From JBOHBN01 sp050698355 (lineage in GTDB: Bacteria > Actinomycetota > Actinomycetes > Streptosporangiales > WHST01), in the NCBI GenBank assembly GCA_050698355.1, contig JBOHBN010000371.1, positions 1 through 27,956 of the forward strand: a stretch of 27,956 bases of DNA, written 5' to 3'. Below the pieces are notes generated by a model. The model had not been told where the DNA came from. It made no database searches and worked only from the letters and a program-made list of their open reading frames with translations. Of the stretch, positions 16,462 through 23,023 are shown piece after piece. How positions within the stretch are numbered: the first letter of the stretch is position 1; every line of letters begins with the position of its first letter. The translations under genes were made by a program, and so were the position numbers.

Positions 16462-17453
16462 CCGGTATGCAGACCACGCTGGTCGGCAGCTACCCGTTCC
16501 CGTCCTGGCTACGGGCCGCGCCGTCGCTGGAGGCCCTCACTGACGCCATGGCCGTTGTGCTGCACCTGCAGGAACGCGCTGGCATCGACCTGGCCACAGA
16601 CGGGGAGCTGTATCGCTTCGACGCCAACCACCTCGAGACGAACGGGATGATCGAGTACTTCGTCCAGTCCCTTTCTGGCGTGCGTACCGCGGTCACGAGG
16701 GCGGACGCGGCCCGATTCGCCGCCCAACCACACCTCGGCTTTCGCCGCCGCCCAGCCGGAGTGGTCGCCGGCGAGCTCGGCGAGGGTACGCTCGACCTGC
16801 CGAGTGCCGCTCGAAGCGCGCAAGAATTGACGGGGCTGCCGGTGAAGTTCACCGTGACCAGCCCGTACATGCTCGCCCGTACGCTCCTGGACGACCATTA
16901 CGGCGACATCCAGGCGCTCACCATGGCGATCGCGGACGTGCTCGCCTTGCAGGTGCGCGACATCGCGGCCGAGGTGGTGCAGCTCGACGAGGCCAACCTC
17001 CCCGGTAACCCCGACGACGCGGCGTTCGCCGCCAAGGCCATCAACCGCATACTCGACGCGGTACCGGGCCGCCCCGCGGTGCACGTCTGTTTCGGCAACT
17101 ACGGCGGCCAGCGCGTGCAGGCGGGCTCGCTGCAGGTCTTGCGACCGTTTTTCGCCGACCTGCGCGCCGACCACGTAGTGCTCGAGACCGTAAGGGTCGA
17201 CCGGACGGATCTGGCATCGCTCGCCGATCTGGACAACGTACGGTTCGGCGTCGGTGTGATCGACGTCAAGGCGACCCAGATCGAGAGCCCCGACCTCGTC
17301 GCGACCCGCATCGAGCACGCGGCCGGCGACCTGGGGGGCGCCGACCGTATCGCCTACGTGCACCCCGACTGCGGGTTCTGGATACTGCCCAGGTCGGTGG
17401 CGGACGGCAAGATCGCCGCACTCGTCGCCGGCCGGGACCGCTACCTCGGCTAG
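16458..17453 (+). CDS. MetE C-terminal-like zinc protein (cobalamin-independent methionine synthase superfamily)
   Basis: 331-aa single-barrel protein resembling the catalytic half of MetE and the epoxyalkane:coenzyme M transferase group; full MetE is about 750 aa. The zinc site is intact: H209 and C211 (VHVCFGNY), E243 (VVLETVRVD) and C305 (HPDCGFW). Also TLVGSYPFPSWLR at the N-terminus and VQLDEANLPG. Such proteins activate a thiol on zinc for alkyl or methyl transfer. ATG at 16458 overlaps the transporter stop (ATGA) with GGAGGAG eight bases upstream. The last gene of the sugar operon, and the least expected there: true methionine synthesis is unlikely without the N-terminal domain, so a thiol conjugation or demethylation step tied to the sugar is possible. 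Convergent with the HNH gene after 23 bp. Confidence 0.82.
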   Translation: MTGMQTTLVGSYPFPSWLRAAPSLEALTDAMAVVLHLQERAGIDLATDGELYRFDANHLETNGMIEYFVQSLSGVRTAVTRADAARFAAQPHLGFRRRPAGVVAGELGEGTLDLPSAARSAQELTGLPVKFTVTSPYMLARTLLDDHYGDIQALTMAIADVLALQVRDIAAEVVQLDEANLPGNPDDAAFAAKAINRILDAVPGRPAVHVCFGNYGGQRVQAGSLQVLRPFFADLRADHVVLETVRVDRTDLASLADLDNVRFGVGVIDVKATQIESPDLVATRIEHAAGDLGGADRIAYVHPDCGFWILPRSVADGKIAALVAGRDRYLG

Positions 17454-17476
17454 CGCACTCGCGTCCGCTGTCGTCG

Positions 17477-18796
17477 TCAGGGCGGGTCGTGTAGGTGGTT
17501 GACTCTGGGTGTTTGTTTCGGGTCGATCCACGGTGGCGGGTTGATCCGGATCCGGCCGTTGTTGAGTTGGAGCTGCCAGTTGCCGGTGTCGGCGTGGTCG
17601 TGGTGGGTGCCGCAGAGCAGGACGGTGTTGCCGAGGTCGGTGGGACCTCCTAGCGCCCAGGGTTGGATGTGGTGGCCTTCGCAGCGGCTGGGTGGGGTGT
17701 CGCAGCCGGGCCAGGCGCAGCCCTTGTCTCTGAGTTCCAGTGCGCGTCTCAGTGCGGGGCCGATGACGCGCTGGGACCGGCCGACCGATAGTGGTTGCCG
17801 GTCGTGGTCGAGGACCGCCGGGATGAGGGTCGCGTCGCAGGCCAGGCGTAGCGCGTGCCGGGCGGTGATCGGGTCGCCGTAGGGCAGCCTGCCCAGCCCG
17901 GACCGCTGTTCGAGGTCCTTCAGGTCGATGGTGACGACGAGGGTGGGTTTCGCGCCGCCGTGGACCGGCATGTCGGGGTGCGCGCACTGGCGTTTGCAGG
18001 CCTCGACCAGCGCGTCGGCGTACCGGCGCGCCGCGCTCCTGGGGTCTTTGGCCCCGTCGGCCTGGGGTGTGGGTTTGGCGAGTGGGTCCAGCGCGGCGCG
18101 GATCCACCCCTCCGCTTCGGGGTCGAACGATCCGCGCAGCTCTGCCATGCCGTGCAGCCCCTTCGACAGCCGCAGCTGCCGCTTCTGGGTCTTCTCCTCC
18201 TCCGAGGCGAGGGTGCCGTCGGGGTCGAGGCACGCCGCGACCTTCATCGCGAGCGTGCCCAGCGCGGTGGGGTCGAACACCCGGGCCTGGTCGGCCAGGA
18301 ACGCCTCGGCGTCGGCGCGGTCCTGCTCGGTGACGGCGCGGGGGAGTTTCTCCAGCCGGTCGGTGACCACCGCCACGTGCGCCGGCGACACCGCGCCGTC
18401 GGCCTGTGCGGCGGCGAGGTGCGGGTACAGCGGCGGCAACGGCTCCCCGCTGAGGCCGGTGCGCGGCTGCAACAGACCCGCGTGCCGCACCCGGCCGGCC
18501 GCCTCCCCATGCCGGACACGCAACACATCGCGCAAGTAGCTCGCGGTCGAACCGTACCCGCGCGCAGTATCCAAACCACGATCCGCGATCTCCACCGCGA
18601 GCCGCTGCTGCACGGCAGGAACCAACCGCGCCACCTCCTCCACCACCAGCAGCACCCCATCCACGGTCTCATCGGACAAGAACCCCAAACCGCCAGCCGC
18701 AGCGACCGCGGCGGCGTCCTCACGCATCCGCAGCACCCGCTCCCACACCGCCTCATCACTGGCCGGTGCGCCATGGGTGTCCTGGTCCCTATCCAT
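17477..18796 (-). CDS. DUF222/HNH endonuclease domain protein (13E12-like)
   Basis: 439-aa protein of the DUF222 + HNH family, abundant in actinobacteria and including the mycobacterial REP13E12 repeat proteins. The DUF222 part spans about residues 30-330 (ARGYGSTASYLRDVLRV, FDPEAEGWIRAALDPL). The HNH nuclease is at about 360-410: CAWPGCDTPPSRCEGHHIQPW, GGPTDLGNTVLLCGTHHDHAD, with the Cys, HH, Asn and His residues all present, so nuclease activity is possible. Start at 18796: no Shine-Dalgarno, but TATGTT lies six bases upstream, as in leaderless actinobacterial transcripts, and a LexA-like box overlaps it. An ATG at 18811 falls inside that box and is less likely. Codon use and GC resemble the neighbours. 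Role probably tied to DNA damage or mobile DNA; substrate unknown. Confidence 0.88.
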   Translation of the reverse strand: MDRDQDTHGAPASDEAVWERVLRMREDAAAVAAAGGLGFLSDETVDGVLLVVEEVARLVPAVQQRLAVEIADRGLDTARGYGSTASYLRDVLRVRHGEAAGRVRHAGLLQPRTGLSGEPLPPLYPHLAAAQADGAVSPAHVAVVTDRLEKLPRAVTEQDRADAEAFLADQARVFDPTALGTLAMKVAACLDPDGTLASEEEKTQKRQLRLSKGLHGMAELRGSFDPEAEGWIRAALDPLAKPTPQADGAKDPRSAARRYADALVEACKRQCAHPDMPVHGGAKPTLVVTIDLKDLEQRSGLGRLPYGDPITARHALRLACDATLIPAVLDHDRQPLSVGRSQRVIGPALRRALELRDKGCAWPGCDTPPSRCEGHHIQPWALGGPTDLGNTVLLCGTHHDHADTGNWQLQLNNGRIRINPPPWIDPKQTPRVNHLHDPP

Positions 18797-18799
18797 AAA

Positions 18800-18815
18800 T
18801 AGAACATACATTCGA
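18800..18815 (-). promoter_or_regulatory. LexA (SOS) box overlapping the promoter of the DUF222/HNH gene
   Basis: On the minus strand the sequence reads TCGAATGTATGTTCTA, matching 10 of 12 fixed positions of the actinobacterial LexA consensus TCGAAC-N4-GTTCGA. It covers the TATGTT -10-like hexamer (18803-18808), so LexA binding would block transcription until DNA damage. Some 13E12-type genes of mycobacteria are LexA-controlled, which supports the call. Confidence 0.7.
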
Positions 18816-18948
18816 GCACCGACAAGGCCACGCGCGAACCGCCCGATCCCAGGTCACGAAGGTGCAACATATCGACGACCCAGCTCGGGCGGTCAGAGCG
18901 ACCGCTGTGGACTGGCGTTTCCTGGCCACGCCTTGTACACCGGTAGCC

Positions 18949-19047
18949 ATGATCCGCCTTGCGCGAGCCGATGACCTGCCGGAGCTGCGCGAGCTGGAGC
19001 GTGCGGCAGGAGCCCTCGTTCCGCCAGCTCACCGTGTCGCTCCGTAA
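18949..19047 (+). pseudogene. N-terminal fragment of a GNAT acetyltransferase gene
   Basis: ATG at 18949 opens MIRLARADDLPELRELERAA, the standard start of a GNAT N-acetyltransferase (first strand and helix), and about 22 residues later, after AGALV, the similarity ends; the frame stops at 19045-19047. No remaining GNAT motif (acetyl-CoA loop Q/RxxGxG/A) follows in any frame. This is a remnant left by deletion or insertion. It falls in the roughly 340-bp gap between the HNH gene and the secreted hydrolase, in which otherwise only the LexA box and the promoter elements are visible. Confidence 0.6.
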
Positions 19048-19054
19048 CCAACCC

Positions 19055-19100
19055 TTGCGCGAGGGGCATGGCCGCTCTATGGTCGCGGGAAATCGATTTC
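19055..19100 (+). promoter_or_regulatory. Putative promoter and LacI-like palindrome upstream of the secreted hydrolase operon
   Basis: TTGCGC (19055-19060), 17-bp spacer, TATGGT (19078-19083), then the perfect 12-bp palindrome GAAATCGATTTC (19089-19100) where transcription would begin. The palindrome has the central CG and A/T-rich arms of many LacI-family operators and sits 38 bp before the GTG start. Binding by any given regulator is inferred. Confidence 0.45.
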
Positions 19101-19138
19101 GCACGCGTCCATCCGGGGCGGTCGAGGAGGTCCGAATC

Positions 19139-20914
19139 GTGGTTGACCCGTCTACCCCGTTGCGCAAGCTCGGACGCTCGGTGCTGACCCGCCGGCAGGT
19201 CCTGGCGAACGGTAGCCGACTCGCCGCGGCCACGGCGGTGGGCGCAGCCGCGTCTCGCGCCACACCCCTGGCCGCCGCTGCACCCGAAGCCGAGGGGCAC
19301 GCCGAGTTCGGCGTAGAACGGTTCCACCGCACGACACGCGTGGTGGCGAGTGGCGAGTTCGCGAAAATCTACGACCCGAGCGTGGGCGAGTCCCAACCCT
19401 GGTACATCAACGATCACTGTGTGATCCGCGCAGAGGACGGCACGTGGCATCTGTTCGGCATCACCCACGCCGAGCCCGCGGACGCCCCGCACGAGGTGAC
19501 GTTCGCGCACGCCACCGCGCCCGACCTGCACGGTCCGTGGACCAAGCGACGACCGGCACTGCGGGTCGACAAGGACTACGGCGAGACACACCTGTGGGCA
19601 CCGCACGTGATCCGTTCCGATGGCACCTACTACATGTTCTATGCCGGCGGTGGAGACGACCACACCCGCACGCAGATCAACCTCGCCACCTCGACCGACC
19701 TGTTCCACTGGACCCGCCATGCAGGCGGCACCCTGTTCCGCGACGGTTTCGAAGCCCGCGACCCCATGGTGCTGCGCATCCGCGACAAGTGGGTCATGTA
19801 CTACTGCGCAACCGACGATCCGGCCGGCGGCCACCACGTCGTCGCGTACCGCACCAGCAAGGACCTGGCGCACTGGAGCGAACGGCACATCGCCTACACC
19901 AGTCCCGATACCGGCACAGGCGGGGGCAACACCGAGTCACCGTTCATCGTGCAGCACGACGGAATGTACTACCTGTTCATCGGGCCCTGCGGATCGTACG
20001 CGGGCGGCCAGAACACCTATATCTGCACCGACATCTACGCGAGCAACGATCCATTCCACTTCGCTCACGATAACCGCGTCGGGCGCATCGCCTCGCACGC
20101 TGCCGAGGTGGTGCAGGACGAGAGCGGCGACTGGTACGTCACCCACGCCGGATGGGGCCAGGGCGGCGTACACCTCGCAACGCTCGACTGGAACGAGCCA
20201 CGGCACGAGAGCGGCGTACGGGTACGCACCCATACGTACGAAGCAGAACTGCTCACCTCACCGGTCACCGAGCTGACCATGCTTCGCCGCACCGGTGACG
20301 AGAAGGGCCGCAACCTGCTCGGCACCGCCTTTCGCGGCACGACGCCGTACGTCGGCGTCGGCGGCTTCGGTGACACGGCACGGCCGGGCGAGGCTCGCGC
20401 CGTGCACGTCAATCGCGGGCGCGGGACCGTGTCGCTGCGTGGCGTACCGCTCGGCCACCAACCCATCACCGTGGACTGGGACCTGCGCTTTGCCGAGAAG
20501 TGGTTCGACATGACCGTGCACTGGCATGTGCAGGCGCAACCAGACGCGCCTGTGTACGAGGCGGCGTGGAACCTCGACACGACGCTGCGCCAGGTCGGCG
20601 ACGACGCGAAGCTCGACCGCGGGACCGGCAACGTGTTCGGCTTTCCCCGGTGGACACTGGCGACCGACGACTCGGTCAGCCTCGTCGCTGCCTACAAGAA
20701 GGACTCCGCGTGGCAGGAGTACAGCCGGTGGTTCAACCCGTACGTCGGTGAGGTGGCCTGGCAGTCGATCCAGTCCGGCGTCGGGTACGCCTGGTCGCCT
20801 GGCACCTACGCGGGCGGCACCTGGCGGATGGGCGTCAGCACCAAGCCGCACGACACCGCGTACGCCGACCGGCTGCACGCGGCGCTCAATGCCTCATCGG
20901 GGCAGGGTTCGTGA
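19139..20914 (+). CDS. Tat-exported GH43/GH32-like five-bladed propeller glycoside hydrolase
   Basis: 591-aa secreted protein expected to cleave a plant or microbial polysaccharide outside the cell. GTG start at 19139 with GAGGAGG eight bases upstream. Twin-arginine signal TRRQVL (R18, R19) is followed by an Ala-rich h-region and probable cleavage near ATPLAAAAP. The catalytic propeller runs about 75-400 with the three acids of the GH43/GH32 superfamily in place: D92 (YINDHCVI), D208 (FEARDPMVL) and E266 (NTESPFIV). The last 160 or so residues form a further beta-rich domain that I do not recognise. The TGA overlaps the DUF4185 start (GTGA, 20911). The precise GH family and the linkage cut cannot be assigned by eye; arabinan and fructan types are both possible. 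Confidence 0.8.
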   Translation: MVDPSTPLRKLGRSVLTRRQVLANGSRLAAATAVGAAASRATPLAAAAPEAEGHAEFGVERFHRTTRVVASGEFAKIYDPSVGESQPWYINDHCVIRAEDGTWHLFGITHAEPADAPHEVTFAHATAPDLHGPWTKRRPALRVDKDYGETHLWAPHVIRSDGTYYMFYAGGGDDHTRTQINLATSTDLFHWTRHAGGTLFRDGFEARDPMVLRIRDKWVMYYCATDDPAGGHHVVAYRTSKDLAHWSERHIAYTSPDTGTGGGNTESPFIVQHDGMYYLFIGPCGSYAGGQNTYICTDIYASNDPFHFAHDNRVGRIASHAAEVVQDESGDWYVTHAGWGQGGVHLATLDWNEPRHESGVRVRTHTYEAELLTSPVTELTMLRRTGDEKGRNLLGTAFRGTTPYVGVGGFGDTARPGEARAVHVNRGRGTVSLRGVPLGHQPITVDWDLRFAEKWFDMTVHWHVQAQPDAPVYEAAWNLDTTLRQVGDDAKLDRGTGNVFGFPRWTLATDDSVSLVAAYKKDSAWQEYSRWFNPYVGEVAWQSIQSGVGYAWSPGTYAGGTWRMGVSTKPHDTAYADRLHAALNASSGQGS

Positions 20915-22011
20915 CCATGCGCCGTACCACCCGTTCGTGCAGCCTGCTCGCCGTCGCCTGCATCGCCGGCGCGTGTGCCGTCACGACGGCGGGCGCACCG
21001 GCCTCGACGTCGACGTGGTCGGTCGACCACCAGGCGACGTACCGCATCGCCCACGAGACCGGTGAGAGCTCGATCAACCACACCGGCAGCCGGTGGAACA
21101 TCTACGGCACCGATCTCGGCCACATGTTCACCTACCACGGCCGTACGTACATGACGTTCGGCGACACGTTCGGGCCGCCCGCGGCCAATCCCTTCTTCTC
21201 CAAGCCGCACAGCGACTGGCGCAGCAACACGATGGCGTACAGCTCTGATCGGGACCCGAGCGACGGCCTGACGTTCGACGGCATGATCACCGACCGGCCA
21301 GGGCACGCGAAGGAGTTGCTTCCTTCGCTCAAGAATCCCGGCGTCGAGCAGACCGTGATCCCGACATACGGCGTCGCCGTCGGCGACCGGATGTTCCTGC
21401 ACTACATGTCGGTCAAGCGGTTCGGCGAGCCCGGACGCTGGACGCTCAACTACTCGGGCCTCGCCTACTCCGACGACGGCGGGCACACCTGGGTCAAGGA
21501 CACGCCCGTCAAGTGGCCAGGCGACAGCAACTTCGGGCAGGTCGCGTTCGTGAAGCGCGGGCCGTACGTCTACCTCTTCGGCATCCCCGGCGGGCGGTAC
21601 GGCGGCGTGCAGCTCGCGCGTGTGCCGCGCACCCACATCCTCGACCCGGGCGCCTACCGGTACTGGGACGGTTCCGCCTGGATGCACGACAGTTCGGCGG
21701 CCACCACGGTCATCCCCGCACCCGTCGGCGAGCTCTCCGTGCGGTGGAACTCCCATTACCACACCTGGCTGATGATGTACCTGGACGACCCGGACGGCAA
21801 GGTCGTCGTGCGTACCGCGGACAAGCTGACCGGGTCCTGGAGCGACCCGCGCGTCGTGGTAACCGCGAAGGACTACCCGTCGCTGTACGCGCCGTACCTC
21901 ACCCCGCGGTGGAACAACGGGCGCGACATCTACTTCACCATGTCGCAGTTCGGGCGGTACGACGTGTCGCTGATGCACACCGCCCTGCGCGGCTTCGGCC
22001 GCCACCCTTGA
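20911..22011 (+). CDS. Secreted DUF4185 domain protein (GH183-like, possible endo-D-arabinanase)
   Basis: 366-aa exported protein. A basic n-region (MRRTTRS), hydrophobic core (LLAVACIAGACAV) and small-residue region (AGAPAST) make a Sec signal; the cysteines do not form a good lipobox. The mature part matches DUF4185, with WNIYGTDLGHMF (D68) and YMTFGDTFGPP (D85), then repeated propeller blades (GLAYSDDGGHTWVKD, YVYLFGIPGGRYGGVQLA, RWNSHYHTWLMMYLDD). Members of DUF4185 have been shown to be endo-D-arabinanases (GH183) acting on mycobacterial cell-wall arabinan; whether this one does is inference. Start is GTG 20911 by overlap with the upstream gene, or ATG 20917. A perfect 24-bp hairpin begins at its stop codon. 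Confidence 0.82.
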   Translation: MTMRRTTRSCSLLAVACIAGACAVTTAGAPASTSTWSVDHQATYRIAHETGESSINHTGSRWNIYGTDLGHMFTYHGRTYMTFGDTFGPPAANPFFSKPHSDWRSNTMAYSSDRDPSDGLTFDGMITDRPGHAKELLPSLKNPGVEQTVIPTYGVAVGDRMFLHYMSVKRFGEPGRWTLNYSGLAYSDDGGHTWVKDTPVKWPGDSNFGQVAFVKRGPYVYLFGIPGGRYGGVQLARVPRTHILDPGAYRYWDGSAWMHDSSAATTVIPAPVGELSVRWNSHYHTWLMMYLDDPDGKVVVRTADKLTGSWSDPRVVVTAKDYPSLYAPYLTPRWNNGRDIYFTMSQFGRYDVSLMHTALRGFGRHP

Positions 22012-22064
22012 GTGATCATGAAGGTTCGTCGTAGTCATGGCTACGACGAACCTTCATGATCACT
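22011..22064. terminator. Perfect 24-bp-arm hairpin, bidirectional terminator (dispersed element, copy 2)
   Basis: Arms 22011-22034 and 22041-22064 are exactly complementary with a 6-base loop (TCATGG). The outer 11 bp, GTGATCATGAA, are identical to those of the palindrome at 4699-4750, and the 52-bp cores agree at about 41 positions. It lies between the convergent DUF4185 and IclR genes. Confidence 0.85.
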
Positions 22065-22069
22065 AGAAC

Positions 22070-22855
22070 CTAGCGCGCAGTCGGGCGCGTTTCCTGCTGC
22101 AGGGTCACCAGCGCCGACAGCGAATCCGCGGCGTCGCGCAGCGTCGGCAACATGGTGACCAGCTCCGCGACGGTCCGCCGGTACGCGGGCGCCGCAGAGG
22201 ACAACGCGGCGACGACGACGTCGCTGTCGAAGACGGGGACGCTGATAGCGCGGATGCCCTCCTCGTGCTCCTCGTCGGCCACCGCGTACCCGAGCGAGCG
22301 CACGCGCTCGATCTCCTGCCGGAACTTGCGCCGGTTGGTGATGCTCTTGGGCCCGAACCTGTCCAGCGGGATATCCTTGAGCAACCGTTCACGCGCCGAG
22401 TCCGGTGCGAACCCGATCAGGACCTTTCCCTGCGAGGTGACGTGGAGCGGACCGTGCCTTCCGGGCTCACCGACCACCTGCACCTGCTGCGGCCCGGACA
22501 TTGACAGCATGTAGAGCTGGCGGTTCCCGTCGCGTACGGCGAGCAACGTCGCTTCCCGCGTGCTGAGTGAGACCCGCTCGAGGATCGGCCGGGCTAGTGC
22601 CGTCAGCCCGTGCGCGCGCATGATGCCCTGCGCGAGGGAGAAGACGCGCAGGCCGACCGTGTAGCGCTTCGTGCTCTCGTCGAAGCCGGCGTAGCCGTCA
22701 CGGACCAGCGCGCCGAGCAACCGGTGTGCGGTGCTCAACGGGAGTCCAAGCCCGCGGGAGAGCTCGGTCGCCGCCGCACCGTGCGGGTATTCGCCGAGCT
22801 CGGTGAGCAGGGCGAGCGCCTTGCCCACCATGTCCCGAGATGATGTAGCCGGCAC
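22070..22855 (-). CDS. IclR-family transcriptional regulator
   Basis: 261-aa IclR protein, normal length. N-terminal winged HTH (MVGKALALLTELGEYP, AAATELSRGLGLPLSTAHRLLGAL) and C-terminal effector domain (LHVTSQGKVLIGFAP, GYAVADEEHEEGIRAISVPVF, the usual IclR ligand pocket). I start it at GTG 22855 (GGGAG four bases upstream) rather than at ATG 22888 or 22969, because those lie in or beyond the promoter and operator region and lack ribosome sites, and the extra residues have no similarity. It is divergent from an amino-acid-type ABC operon and very likely regulates it and itself through the operators at 22879-22993. Confidence 0.9.
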   Translation of the reverse strand: MPATSSRDMVGKALALLTELGEYPHGAAATELSRGLGLPLSTAHRLLGALVRDGYAGFDESTKRYTVGLRVFSLAQGIMRAHGLTALARPILERVSLSTREATLLAVRDGNRQLYMLSMSGPQQVQVVGEPGRHGPLHVTSQGKVLIGFAPDSARERLLKDIPLDRFGPKSITNRRKFRQEIERVRSLGYAVADEEHEEGIRAISVPVFDSDVVVAALSSAAPAYRRTVAELVTMLPTLRDAADSLSALVTLQQETRPTAR

Positions 22856-22878
22856 GGGTCTCCCGTCTTGTGATAGTA

Positions 22879-22897
22879 ACTCCCGCATAACGGTAGT
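22879..22897. promoter_or_regulatory. IclR operator A (regulator side)
   Basis: ACTCCCGCATAACGGTAGT is an imperfect palindrome (ACTnCCG...CGGnAGT). It overlaps TACCGT (22890-22895, minus strand), the -10 of a probable iclR promoter whose -35 TTGGCA is at 22913-22918, 17 bp away. Suggests autorepression. Confidence 0.65.
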
Positions 22898-22927
22898 ACT
22901 TGCGACGACCCGTGCCAAGAGCCTCTG

Positions 22928-22956
22928 TTGACAACCAGACGCCAGAAGAGAATAGT
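22928..22956 (+). promoter_or_regulatory. Sigma-70-type promoter of the ABC transporter operon
   Basis: Consensus -35 TTGACA (22928-22933), 17-bp spacer, AATAGT (22951-22956) with four of six -10 matches. Operator B begins inside the -10 and operator C lies about 20 bp downstream. Confidence 0.65.
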
Positions 22957-22993
22957 TCCCGCATAGCAAGAGTGACTCCTGTATGACGGCAGT
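22955..22993. promoter_or_regulatory. IclR operators B and C (transporter side)
   Basis: C, ACTCCTGTATGACGGCAGT (22975-22993), matches operator A at 15 of 19 bases. B, GTTCCCGCATAGCAAGAGT (22955-22973), matches 13 of 19, mainly in its left half. B and C are exactly 20 bp apart, so they lie on one face of the helix over the transporter transcription start. Confidence 0.65.
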
Positions 22994-23023
22994 TGCACCG
23001 ATGGTGCCGTGGGGATGGTCCGG

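Noticed and set aside
16509..18233. 574-codon minus-strand frame across the MetE-like and HNH genes
   Set aside because: It runs antisense to one gene and out of frame in the other; Pro/Arg-rich translation with no motif.
22856..22969. Upstream ATG starts of iclR at 22888 and 22969
   Set aside because: No ribosome-binding site, no family similarity in the added residues, and they overlap the operator and -10 elements.
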